Below are positions 1 through 7,933 of a DNA stretch of 14,035 nt, piece by piece. The stretch covers positions 1 through 14,035 of the forward strand of contig CANBPJ010000039.1 of the NCBI GenBank assembly GCA_947371415.1, given 5' to 3'. A program made the position numbers and the translations under genes. The notes beneath the pieces were generated by a model, which did not search any database, had not been told where the DNA came from, and was given only the letters and a program-made list of their open reading frames with translations. Each line of letters opens with the position of its first letter. Within the stretch, counting starts at the first letter, position 1. This stretch comes from Burkholderiaceae bacterium (GTDB lineage Bacteria; Pseudomonadota; Gammaproteobacteria; Burkholderiales; Burkholderiaceae).

Positions 1-776
1 TAGATGCTGAGTTTATTTTCTTGATGGGCATTCTCTCGATGAAGTCCAGATGTCCAAGTATTTGTTGGCAAACCCGTCTTCTCTAGAATTAATTTAGCAC
101 GCTGGGAAACTTCCCTCCACTCCACCTCGAGTTGCGGACCCTTAAAGGCAACCGCCACGACATTGCAATCATGTGATTCCGGAAACAAGAGCACCCTATT
201 GTCAAAAGCTTCGCAGATGTTATTTAAGTTGATGTCAAAACTTTTATGGCGTGAAAATAGATTGACCGTTAGAACACCGGGTGACTTCAGGGTTTTGTAA
301 CAACCTTTATAAAAGTCTAATGAGCTGGCGGCTGGTCCATCGCAAATAGCGTCATACAGGTCCACCTGGACAGCATCAAAATGATTTTCATACTTAATAC
401 TTTGGACAAAAGTTTTGGCATCCGTCTGCAAAGTTTCCAATCTACGATCATCGTCCGGGGTGAAAAACATGCTTCGCGCGGAAACAATAACTGAGGGATT
501 TAACTCAACAACGGTAGTTTTTACCGCCGGGCAATAGCGATAAGCAAACTTCGTTAAAGCGCCGGTCCCCAAACCAAGCTGGGCAATACGCATGCCTGGC
601 CTGGTTTCTAAAAAGAGAAGCCAGGCCATCATCTGTTGGTTGTATTCGAGGTAAATCTCATCAGGATCTCGAATGCGCATTGCACCTTGAATCAGCTCGC
701 TACCAAAGTGAAGGTAGCGAATACCGCCGCTCTCAGAAAATGTTACTGGCTCCATTGCCAATGATGAGTCTGACAT
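1..776 (-). CDS. Spermidine-synthase-like SAM-dependent methyltransferase fold protein, 3' end at window edge
   Basis: My translation of the minus strand from the ATG at 774-776 gives 258 codons with no stop. The last two bases in the window read TA, so the gene either stops exactly at the edge (TAA or TAG) or continues. The fold is a class I methyltransferase of the spermidine synthase family: a glycine-rich SAM-type loop LGLGTGA at residues 67-73, the acidic ribose-binding position in VVELN (Glu91), Asp119 in QTDA, and a DxxD pair in VDLYDA (Asp139, Asp142). The N-terminal YHE-type polyamine motif of true SpeE is not seen; the matching stretch reads YLEYNQQMM. I therefore call it spermidine-synthase-like and do not assign spermidine synthesis. 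The start lies 3 bp after the purL stop, with no clear ribosome binding site of its own, so translational coupling to purL is likely. Confidence 0.8.
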   Translation of the reverse strand, partial: MSDSSLAMEPVTFSESGGIRYLHFGSELIQGAMRIRDPDEIYLEYNQQMMAWLLFLETRPGMRIAQLGLGTGALTKFAYRYCPAVKTTVVELNPSVIVSARSMFFTPDDDRRLETLQTDAKTFVQSIKYENHFDAVQVDLYDAICDGPAASSLDFYKGCYKTLKSPGVLTVNLFSRHKSFDINLNNICEAFDNRVLLFPESHDCNVVAVAFKGPQLEVEWREVSQRAKLILEKTGLPTNTWTSGLHRENAHQENKLSI

Positions 777-779
777 CGA

Positions 780-3700
780 TTACTTAGCCCAGGCTCTAGC
801 GTTACGGAATAGCCGCATCCAAGGGCTAGCTCCGTCCGGCGTGTCCAACCATTCCTTAGGAGCCCAACTCATCTGCACCGACCTAAATACACGTTCTGGG
901 TGAGGCATCATGACTGTGAAGCGACCATCAGGGGTGGTTACGCCTGTTAAACCGCCAGGAGAACCATTGGGGTTCATTGGATAGGTTTCAGTAGGATTAC
1001 CTTTATGGTCTACAAAACGGAGAGACGCTAAACCTTGCTTCTGTAGCGCATCTAAATTACCTTGCTGACTAAAGTTGGCAAAACCTTCCCCATGAGCAAT
1101 GGCAATAGGCAATTGACTACCCGTCATGCCTTGCGTGAAGATGGAAGGTGATGCAAGCACTTCAGCCATGACCAAACGAGCCTCATATTGCTCTGACTGG
1201 TTACGGGTAAATTTGGGCCAGGCTTGGGCACCAGGAATGATTCCGGCAAGATTGCTCATCATCTGGCAACCATTACACACGCCTAAGGCAAAGCTATCCT
1301 GACGGTTGAAGAATAAGGAAAACTGATCACGCAGTTGAGCATTAAATAGAATGGTCTTAGCCCAACCTTCACCAGCGCCCAATACATCTCCATAGCTAAA
1401 GCCACCACAAGCAACCAAACCGCGGAAATCATCCAATTTGGATTTTCCAGATAACAAATCGGACATATGAACATCGTAGCTATCAAATCCAGCCCAGTTC
1501 ATGGCATAAGCCATCTCCACGTGGGAGTTAACGCCCTGCTCACGCAGAATAGCGACTTTAGGCCGGGCATTCTTATTGATGAATGGCGCTGCAATATCTT
1601 CGGCAATATCAAATGTGAGCTTTGGCGACATTCCAGTATCGGTAGCATCATCTAACAAGGAATATTCGCTATCGGCGCAATCCGGATTATCTCGGAGGCG
1701 AGCTATTTGGTAACTGGTATTAGCCCACATCTTTTGCAGTACTTCACGTGGCTCCGCAAAGATATTCTTGGCGTCGCGCCAAATTTCAATGCGGCCGTTG
1801 TTGTTGGGTTTTGCAATCACATGGCTAGAGGCACTCAGGCCTAATTTACGAAGGACTGCAAATACCACGTCACGTTCTGATTTACGAATCTGAATGACTG
1901 CACCTAACTCTTCGTTGAATAAAGCACGCAAAGTTTGCTCGTGACGTCGACCAGATACTTGTTGCGCCCAATTCTTAGCATCACCCCAGTCGGCCTCTTG
2001 GCCGATATCAACCGCAATCATGTCGACATTAATGGAGATGCCAGTATGGGATGCAAAAGCCATTTCAGCGATACAGGCAAATAGCCCACCATCCGAACGA
2101 TCGTGATAGGCCAGCAATACGCCATCTTTACGCAACTCAATAATGGCGGCAGCTAGAGCTTTGAGATCTTCTGGATGATCGACATTTGGAGCGGATTTAC
2201 CAGATTGGTTAAGCACTTGCGCCAGAATGCTTCCAGCCATTCGATTTTTGCCCCGACCTAAATCAATCAATATCAATTCTGTTTCTAGTGCTACACCAGA
2301 CGTATCCCGGAGTGTGAGCAAAGGCGTTGTTGTTTTACGAACGTCTTGCACTGCTGCAAAAGCAGAAATGATTAATGACACAGGGGAAACAACTTTCTTA
2401 GCCTGGCCACCCTCCTGCCATGCAGTTGCCATCGATAAAGAATCCTTACCCACCGGTATGGAAATCCCCAGTGCTGGACATAAGTCCATACCAATTGCTT
2501 GGACTGAGTCATAGAGCTTAGCGTCTTCACCGGGCGCACCACAAGCAGCCATCCAGTTAGCGGAAAGTTTGACGTCCTCAAGACGGCGAATATCAGCAGC
2601 CAATAAATTGGTGATAGCTTCACCAACTGCCATTTTGGCAGCGGCTGGCGCATCGATTACCGCTAATGGCGTGCGCTCACCCATGGACATGACTTCACCA
2701 CGGTAACCTTTGTAATCCATCAGCGTGACCGCGCAGTCGGCAACCGGCACTTGCCAAGGCCCTACAAATGGGTCTCGAGCATTCAGTCCGCCAACAGTGC
2801 GATCACCAATGGTAATCAAGAAAGACTTGCTAGCAACAGTCGGCTGCTGGAGAACCCATGCAATACATTGAGTTAAATCGGCGTCCGTTACGTTAAGTTC
2901 ATCAAAGTGTTGTTCAATGCGTTTAACGTCACGGTGCATGCGTGGCGGCTTACCGAGCAATACCTCCATTGGCATATCAATTGGCATAGCAGCATCACTG
3001 CCAGTAACTTCCTTGTTATCGCTCAACTGTAATTGGCGCTCGGTAGTTGCCTCTCCTACTACTGCAAAAGGACAACGTTCGCGTTCGCAGAGTGATTTGA
3101 ATAAATCTAAATCTTTGACTTCGATTGCGAGAACATATCGTTCCTGAGACTCGTTACACCAGATTTCTGCTGGACTCATGCCGCTCTCTTCAAGCGGCAC
3201 TTTGCGTAATTGAAATTGCGCGCCTAAGCCGGCTCCATCAGCCAGCTCTGGGAATGCATTCGATATGCCACCAGCGCCGACATCGTGAATCGAGACAATT
3301 GGGTTATTTTGACCCATGGCGATACATGAATTAATCACCTCTTGGGCACGACGTTCCATTTCGGGATTACCACGCTGGACAGAGTCGAAGTCTAAGTCGG
3401 CCGTATTCGTACCCGTTGCAACAGAACTTCCAGTTGCACCACCCATGCCAATGCGCATGCCAGGGCCGCCCAATTGAATAAACAAGTGACCTGCTTTAAT
3501 TTGCTTTTTGGCGGTATGAATAGAATCAATGCTGCCGATACCGCCTGCAATCATAATTGGCTTATGGTATCCACGACGCACACCCTCAAGGGTTTGCTCA
3601 AATACGCGGAAATATCCACCCAGGATTGGCCGACCGAATTCATTATTAAAAGCAGCGCCGCCCAATGGACCATCGATCATAATTTGTAGCGGTGTAGCAA

Positions 3701-4814
3701 TGCGCTCAGGTTTTCCATACTTCTCAGTCTCCCATGGCAAATCAGTGCCAGGGATATTCAGATTTGAAACCGAGAAACCAGTTAAGCCTGCCTTAGGGCG
3801 ACCTCCGACTCCGGTGGCACCCTCATCGCGAATTTCGCCGCCCGCACCAGTAGAGGCTCCAGGAAAGGGGGCTATGGCTGTGGGATGATTGTGCGTCTCC
3901 ACCTTCATTAAGGTATGGACTAAACGCGTATCTTTTTCGTAGAGACGATCCTGACCTTTTGCTACCCAGGTTTCTGACTCGCATCCAACCATGACAGCAG
4001 AATTATCAGAGTAAGCAACAATCGTGCCTTCTGGTTGCAGTTGATGCGTATTGCGAATCATTGCAAACAAGGACTTTTCTTGATCATCGCCGTCGATAGT
4101 CCAGCTCGAATTAAAAATCTTATGACGGCAATGCTCACTATTGGCTTGAGCAAACATGATCAACTCAACGTCACTAGGATTGCGCTCTAAGCGAATGAAA
4201 TTCTCAACTAAATAAAGCACTTCATCTTCTGATAGCGCAAGACCTAATTCCTGATTGGCCTTATCTAGTGCCGCCCTGCCTTCGGTGAGGACTGGGATGC
4301 GAACAAAAGGTCGATCAGGAAGAGATTGATATAAAGCACTCGCTTCATTGACATCAGTGATGACCGCTTCAGTCATCCGATCATGTAGCGCTACCAACAC
4401 TAATTGCTCTTGCTCTGTGGTCAGTGTTTTTTTGGTTTGCCATCTGTATTGAACTCCGCGCTCAATACGCAAAACAAGGAGGCCGCACTGGCGGGCAATA
4501 TCGGTTGCCTTACTGGCCCATGGTGAAACTGTTCCAAAACGGGGAATCGCAATAGCGGATTGCTTATCAGCAGCTTTGCTAAACAAAGAGCTCCCTTTTT
4601 TGATCTGCGATACAAATGGCTGACCATAAGTCAACAGACTTTCTAGAACCTCTTTGTCTTTGGTATTGAGTTCAGACTCAGACCAAGCGAAATGGAGATA
4701 TTGAGCCTCTATGGACTCAAGTTGAATTCCTTCGGCAGCGAGCGAGGCTAAAAGTCGCTGTTGACGGAAGGCTGAAAGGGCATTTGCCCCGGGCAAGCAA
4801 CAGAATGATGACAT
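780..4814 (-). CDS. purL: Phosphoribosylformylglycinamidine synthase, single-chain form
   Basis: This cytosolic enzyme makes FGAM from FGAR, ATP and glutamine, the fourth step of de novo purine synthesis. The 1344 residues match the large single-chain proteobacterial PurL, slightly longer than the 1295 residues I recall for E. coli. The N-terminal domain contains ALSAFR at residues 12-17. The synthase core contains FAQANSEHCRHKIF (221-234) and KVETHNHPTAIAPFPGA (304-320), followed by GGEIRDEGATG. The C-terminal glutamine amidotransferase has the nucleophile in GVCNGCQMM (Cys1180) and the His-Glu pair in MPHPER (His1305, Glu1307). The Cys-to-His spacing of 125 equals that of E. coli. The ATG at 4812-4814 fits the family N-terminus but has no Shine-Dalgarno sequence; a TATAAT lies just upstream. 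The gene starts 21 bp after the ABC ATPase stop and is followed at 3 bp by the methyltransferase-like gene. It appears intact. Confidence 0.97.
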   Translation of the reverse strand: MSSFCCLPGANALSAFRQQRLLASLAAEGIQLESIEAQYLHFAWSESELNTKDKEVLESLLTYGQPFVSQIKKGSSLFSKAADKQSAIAIPRFGTVSPWASKATDIARQCGLLVLRIERGVQYRWQTKKTLTTEQEQLVLVALHDRMTEAVITDVNEASALYQSLPDRPFVRIPVLTEGRAALDKANQELGLALSEDEVLYLVENFIRLERNPSDVELIMFAQANSEHCRHKIFNSSWTIDGDDQEKSLFAMIRNTHQLQPEGTIVAYSDNSAVMVGCESETWVAKGQDRLYEKDTRLVHTLMKVETHNHPTAIAPFPGASTGAGGEIRDEGATGVGGRPKAGLTGFSVSNLNIPGTDLPWETEKYGKPERIATPLQIMIDGPLGGAAFNNEFGRPILGGYFRVFEQTLEGVRRGYHKPIMIAGGIGSIDSIHTAKKQIKAGHLFIQLGGPGMRIGMGGATGSSVATGTNTADLDFDSVQRGNPEMERRAQEVINSCIAMGQNNPIVSIHDVGAGGISNAFPELADGAGLGAQFQLRKVPLEESGMSPAEIWCNESQERYVLAIEVKDLDLFKSLCERERCPFAVVGEATTERQLQLSDNKEVTGSDAAMPIDMPMEVLLGKPPRMHRDVKRIEQHFDELNVTDADLTQCIAWVLQQPTVASKSFLITIGDRTVGGLNARDPFVGPWQVPVADCAVTLMDYKGYRGEVMSMGERTPLAVIDAPAAAKMAVGEAITNLLAADIRRLEDVKLSANWMAACGAPGEDAKLYDSVQAIGMDLCPALGISIPVGKDSLSMATAWQEGGQAKKVVSPVSLIISAFAAVQDVRKTTTPLLTLRDTSGVALETELILIDLGRGKNRMAGSILAQVLNQSGKSAPNVDHPEDLKALAAAIIELRKDGVLLAYHDRSDGGLFACIAEMAFASHTGISINVDMIAVDIGQEADWGDAKNWAQQVSGRRHEQTLRALFNEELGAVIQIRKSERDVVFAVLRKLGLSASSHVIAKPNNNGRIEIWRDAKNIFAEPREVLQKMWANTSYQIARLRDNPDCADSEYSLLDDATDTGMSPKLTFDIAEDIAAPFINKNARPKVAILREQGVNSHVEMAYAMNWAGFDSYDVHMSDLLSGKSKLDDFRGLVACGGFSYGDVLGAGEGWAKTILFNAQLRDQFSLFFNRQDSFALGVCNGCQMMSNLAGIIPGAQAWPKFTRNQSEQYEARLVMAEVLASPSIFTQGMTGSQLPIAIAHGEGFANFSQQGNLDALQKQGLASLRFVDHKGNPTETYPMNPNGSPGGLTGVTTPDGRFTVMMPHPERVFRSVQMSWAPKEWLDTPDGASPWMRLFRNARAWAK

Positions 4815-4820
4815 CCCAAG

Positions 4821-4826
4821 ATTATA
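4821..4826 (-). promoter_or_regulatory. Possible purL -10 box, close to the start codon
   Basis: On the minus strand the hexamer TATAAT is separated from the purL ATG by only six bases (CTTGGG). A transcript from this box would begin at or within a base or two of the A of ATG, and so be nearly leaderless. No TTGACA-like -35 element lies 16-18 bp upstream; the matching positions read GGCGCC or similar. The match could be chance in an AT-rich 21-bp gap, with purL read from the upstream ABC gene. Confidence 0.25.
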
Positions 4827-4835
4827 AGGTTTTGA

Positions 4836-5516
4836 TCAGGCTAGGCGCCCACCTTGAAGGTTCAATTGACGACCGCACCGTGCCGCCAAGGCTGAATCAT
4901 GGGTAACCAATACTAAGGTTGAGGAATTTCCTTCATTTAACTCAAATAGGAGCTCAATCACCCTGTTTCCGCTCGCCTCATCAAGACTCCCTGTGGGTTC
5001 ATCTGCGAAAAGGATGGCAGGTCGATTAATAAAGGCGCGAGCCAGGGCTACACGCTGTTGCTCGCCCCCAGAGAGGGTCCTGGGGAAATGATTTTCCCTG
5101 TGAGCTAAACCGACCTTTTCAAGCCATTCCAGAGCAGATAGTCGGGCCTCAGTCTGTGATAGCCCCACTATCTCAAGGGGCAGCATCACATTCTCTAGGG
5201 CTGTTAAATGGGCTAGCAATTGGAAGGACTGAAAAACAAATCCTACAGACTTACCGCGCAAACGCGCCCTTCCATCCTCATCCAGGAGGCCAAGGTTCTC
5301 ACCCATTAAGTCAATCTGCCCAGAGCTGGGAATGTCCAGGCCGGCCAACAAACTTAATAAAGTGCTTTTGCCAGAGCCGGAAGCCCCGATAATCGCCACG
5401 CTTTCACCACGCTCAATCGCAAAGCTAATGTCGTGCAAAATAACTAGCTCACCATCAGACGTGTTTACAACCTTCCCCACCCGGTCGGCAACAATAGATT
5501 TAGACTCTGTGTTCAT
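4836..5516 (-). CDS. ABC transporter ATP-binding protein, YbbA/LolD type
   Basis: This 226-residue protein is a single nucleotide-binding domain of the MacB/LolD/YbbA group, which powers lipoprotein release or other envelope-export permeases on the cytoplasmic face of the inner membrane. All core motifs are present: Walker A GASGSGKST (44-52), Q-loop Gln96 in FVFQSFQLL, signature LSGGEQQRVALARA (148-161), Walker B ILFADE (168-173), D-loop SLD (177-179) and H-switch VTHD (His206). It has no membrane segment, so it needs a partner permease, and none is encoded beside it. The gene runs divergently from the tesA-like esterase, as ybbA and tesA do in E. coli, which favours a YbbA identity; there ybbP follows ybbA, here purL does. 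LolD is the alternative. The ATG start at 5516 has no clear Shine-Dalgarno sequence. Confidence 0.88.
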   Translation of the reverse strand: MNTESKSIVADRVGKVVNTSDGELVILHDISFAIERGESVAIIGASGSGKSTLLSLLAGLDIPSSGQIDLMGENLGLLDEDGRARLRGKSVGFVFQSFQLLAHLTALENVMLPLEIVGLSQTEARLSALEWLEKVGLAHRENHFPRTLSGGEQQRVALARAFINRPAILFADEPTGSLDEASGNRVIELLFELNEGNSSTLVLVTHDSALAARCGRQLNLQGGRLA

Positions 5517-5541
5517 GTGGGAAATTTTCTAGAATTGAAAA

Positions 5542-6192
5542 ATGCAAATTCAGTGCTTAATGGTTAATAAATTAATTACAGGTCTATTTTGCCTCTTAAT
5601 GAGCATTTGTTCTTGGGGCCAATCAAACCCAGTGATCTTGGTATTGGGTGATAGCTTGTCCGCGGAATATGGCCTGCCACGTAGCACGGGCTGGGTCAAC
5701 CTTCTCGCAAGGCAACTTGATAAAGATAAAAGCCCTTGGGGGGTATTTAATGCCAGCATTAGCGGGGAAACTAGTGCAGGCGGCCTTGCTCGATTGCAGC
5801 CGCTTCTAACTCAGAAGAAACCCGGGATCGTTATGATCGAGCTGGGGGCGAATGATGCTTTGAGAGGTCTTCCCATTAAGCAGACTGAAGATAACCTGCG
5901 CAAGATGATTCAGATGAGTAAAAAGTCAGGTGCGCGCGTTTTACTCTTTGGAATACAGATTCCCTCCAATTATGGTCAGAGCTACACGACACAATTCAAG
6001 AAGCTCTACCCCCAGTTGGCTAATGAAGAGCACATCGAGCTACTGCCATTTTTTCTGGATGGTGTTGCAACTAAACCGGGCTTATTTCAAGCGGACCGAT
6101 TGCACCCAAATGAAGAGGCGCAAAATATTCTCTTTAAAAACGTATGGGGCTCAATGGCCCCATACAGTAACTTGCTCAAGAAATCGCCTTAG
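5542..6192 (+). CDS. tesA: Secreted SGNH-family arylesterase / TesA-like lysophospholipase-thioesterase
   Basis: This 216-residue SGNH (GDSL) hydrolase resembles E. coli TesA, a periplasmic enzyme with thioesterase, esterase and lysophospholipase activities. All four catalytic blocks are visible: block I GDSLSAEYGL with nucleophile Ser38, block II ISGETSAGG with oxyanion Gly75, block III GANDALRG with oxyanion Asn104, and block V DRLHP with Asp185 and His188. Lys10 followed by a hydrophobic run (11-25) looks like a signal peptide, with a likely cut near SWG|QS (after residue 26). An in-frame ATG at 5560-5562 would give a more typical signal peptide starting MVNKLITG; neither start has a Shine-Dalgarno sequence, so the start is uncertain. 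It is the only clear plus-strand gene, divergent from the ABC ATPase across 25 bp and convergent on ppiD. The natural substrate cannot be told from sequence. Confidence 0.92.
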   Translation: MQIQCLMVNKLITGLFCLLMSICSWGQSNPVILVLGDSLSAEYGLPRSTGWVNLLARQLDKDKSPWGVFNASISGETSAGGLARLQPLLTQKKPGIVMIELGANDALRGLPIKQTEDNLRKMIQMSKKSGARVLLFGIQIPSNYGQSYTTQFKKLYPQLANEEHIELLPFFLDGVATKPGLFQADRLHPNEEAQNILFKNVWGSMAPYSNLLKKSP

Positions 6193-6195
6193 TCC

Positions 6196-7662
6196 TTAGC
6201 TTCCCGCTGCTCCTGAGCCCACAGGTTTAAGTGGGTTGATTACCTTAACGCCAGCGCTGTTACGCCAGTAGCCCATAAACCCAGCAAACTCTGATTGCGC
6301 CGCTAAAGCTTGAATCTGCTGTGCCTGCGCCCTATGAACCTTCGCATCAACTGCCACAGGTTGGCGTACTTGGTCTATACGATAAATAGTAGTACCAACG
6401 CCGGGATTGGGGACGGAAACTACCGCAGGTAATTTATCAGCATTCATAGCCATGACCTCATCCATTGATTGGCCAACCAAGTTACCCGGCTTATTTCGTG
6501 AAATCCAGCTTGCACCGCTAAACCCGGTGGAGTTCTTGGGATCTTTTTCTAAGGCAGATAATTTATCGCTAGCAGCAGCAATTGCTAGTTTCTCGGCGGC
6601 GCGCTGAATTACCTGACGCTTCACTTCTGCAGCAACCTCTTGGTAAGGCAAAATTTGAGCTGGGTGTAGAGTTACAACACGCGCAGAAACAAATACGCCC
6701 GGGGAGGTTTGAACGGCCTCGGTATTACGTTTATTTTTAAGGGCCTCGTCTCCGAAGAGGGACTGCAGGACCTTTGGGTTGGTCAAGGGGTGATCCCTTG
6801 ATACGCCAGGCGTACCACCACGAGTTACGCCCTTCTGAGTTTGAATGCTGATCTTTAATTTATCAGCAGCAGGCTTCAGACTATCAGATTGGTCGTAGGT
6901 CATATTTGCAAACTGATCCGCTTTTTCATTAAAGGCTTTGGAGTCTTCTTTAGGATCCGCCTTAAGAACAATATATTCCACGTCGATATATTCAGGGCGC
7001 TCAAATAGTTTGGCATTGGCATCATAAAATGCCTGCAACTCTTCAGGGCTAGGGTTCACTTTGCCTAAATAGTCCTTAGCATTAAATTGCAGTGTCTGTA
7101 CCTGTCTTTCAGTTTCATACAAAGAAGAAACGATTTCAGCCAATTTTGGGTTGGCTAATTCAGTGCGTGCAACAGAATTGACTAGTTGTTGGATTTTTAA
7201 GTCGAAGCTTTGGCCAGCATAAAACTGCTCTTCATTCATTCCATTGCTAGCAAGTAATTGCTTGAAGCGCACATCATCAAAGCTACCATCTTGACGATAC
7301 AAGGCACGAATTTGCGGAATCTTTTGTAAGCTATTCACCAATTCTTGTTTGCCTACCTGCAAACGTAAGTCGCTAACTGCAAAACCTAGAATTCGCTGTT
7401 GAAGGAGCTCGTTAAGGATGGCCTGACGAAACGGCAGGCTCTGAGCAATTTGTACATTGCCACCAACGCGCTCGGCCTGGCGCTTGGCTGCCATATCAAC
7501 CTCTTGTGCGGTAATAGGCTTGCCATTAACCTTGACAATGTCTGTTTCTTTATCCATGAAGCTGGAATAGCTAGAAATACCAAACATGGCAAATGAAGGA
7601 ACAATGAACAGCATCAAAACAAGCTGCAGAATTTTTTGGTGCTTACGTACGGAATCAAACAT
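6196..7662 (-). CDS. ppiD: PpiD-like membrane-anchored periplasmic chaperone (SurA-N type), apparently lacking the parvulin domain
   Basis: PpiD is an inner-membrane-anchored periplasmic chaperone that acts near the Sec translocon on newly exported proteins. The 488-residue product has a short cytoplasmic N-terminus (MFDSVRKHQK), one transmembrane helix at about 11-30, then a SurA_N-type chaperone region (about 35-215). The C-terminal half includes YDQSDSLKPAADKL (256-269), FGDEALKNKRNTEAV (303-317) and LPYQEVAAEVKRQVIQ (338-353). As I recall the family, these lie after the parvulin domain. The parvulin motifs (an FADLAK-like stretch, then GGDLGF) are absent: YIDVEYIVLKADP (225-237) runs almost directly into the post-parvulin segment. 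E. coli PpiD has 623 residues, so about 135-150 seem missing. The frame is continuous, which argues against a sequencing error. It follows tRNA-Val in the position ppiD holds downstream of lon in enterobacteria. No clear Shine-Dalgarno sequence. Confidence 0.85.
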   Translation of the reverse strand: MFDSVRKHQKILQLVLMLFIVPSFAMFGISSYSSFMDKETDIVKVNGKPITAQEVDMAAKRQAERVGGNVQIAQSLPFRQAILNELLQQRILGFAVSDLRLQVGKQELVNSLQKIPQIRALYRQDGSFDDVRFKQLLASNGMNEEQFYAGQSFDLKIQQLVNSVARTELANPKLAEIVSSLYETERQVQTLQFNAKDYLGKVNPSPEELQAFYDANAKLFERPEYIDVEYIVLKADPKEDSKAFNEKADQFANMTYDQSDSLKPAADKLKISIQTQKGVTRGGTPGVSRDHPLTNPKVLQSLFGDEALKNKRNTEAVQTSPGVFVSARVVTLHPAQILPYQEVAAEVKRQVIQRAAEKLAIAAASDKLSALEKDPKNSTGFSGASWISRNKPGNLVGQSMDEVMAMNADKLPAVVSVPNPGVGTTIYRIDQVRQPVAVDAKVHRAQAQQIQALAAQSEFAGFMGYWRNSAGVKVINPLKPVGSGAAGS

Positions 7663-7766
7663 GAATTAATCGCTATGAAATGAAGTCAATGATGCGAGTG
7701 TACAAGGCGTGATGTCTAGAGGAACTAGAAAGCCTGAAGAAGAAAAGCAAAAGCTATTTGGGAAAC

Positions 7767-7842
7767 TGGTGGGCGCTGACGGGATCGAACCGCCGACATT
7801 CTGCGTGTAAGGCAGACGCTCTACCATCTGAGCTAAGCGCCC
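7767..7842 (-). tRNA. tRNA-Val (anticodon UAC), CCA encoded
   Basis: The 76 bases fold into a full cloverleaf on the minus strand. The acceptor stem is GGGCGCT with AGCGCCC, followed by discriminator A and an encoded CCA. The D stem is GCTC/GAGC. The anticodon stem is TCTGC/GCAGA around the loop CTTACAC, giving anticodon TAC (valine, GUA and GUG codons). The T stem is GGCGG/CCGTC with one G-U pair around TTCGATC. It lies between lon and ppiD. Transcription probably starts at the TACAAT box just upstream, since an intrinsic terminator separates it from lon. Confidence 0.97.
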
Positions 7843-7860
7843 CAAATTAATACAGACGAG

Positions 7861-7866
7861 ATTGTA
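7861..7866 (-). promoter_or_regulatory. Probable -10 box of the tRNA-Val promoter
   Basis: TACAAT lies 18 bases upstream of the mature tRNA 5' end on the minus strand, predicting a start near 7854 and a short 5' leader. It is downstream of the lon terminator, so the tRNA needs its own promoter. No convincing -35 hexamer is seen at 16-18 bp spacing. Confidence 0.4.
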
Positions 7867-7900
7867 ACCTAGTGCGGGAATAAAAGAGGGATTCTTCATT

Positions 7901-7933
7901 AAAAAAATTCAAATTAGCCAGCTGGTTTGAATT
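7901..7933 (-). terminator. Intrinsic terminator after lon
   Basis: On the minus strand AATTCAAA (7926-7933) and TTTGAATT (7906-7913) form a perfect 8-bp stem around a 12-base loop holding the palindrome CCAGCTGG. The stem runs into a seven-base T run (7901-7907, partly shared with the stem base). It begins 25 bases after the lon stop codon. The stem is AT-rich, so efficiency may be moderate. There is no T run for the opposite direction. Confidence 0.65.

Noticed and set aside
3529..3888. 119-codon open frame on the plus strand inside purL
   Set aside because: It lies wholly antisense to a strongly conserved part of purL, has proline- and arginine-rich low-complexity composition typical of a shadow frame, and matches no family I recognise.
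7715..7729. Inverted repeat TCTAG-AGGAA-CTAGA between tRNA-Val and ppiD
   Set aside because: The stem is only 5 bp and no T run follows on either strand, so it cannot be supported as a terminator or operator.
7666..7899. 77-codon minus-strand open frame containing LAQMVERLPYTQNVGGSIPSAP
   Set aside because: It is the translation of the tRNA-Val gene and its flanks; this kind of peptide is a well-known artefact of reading through tRNA genes.
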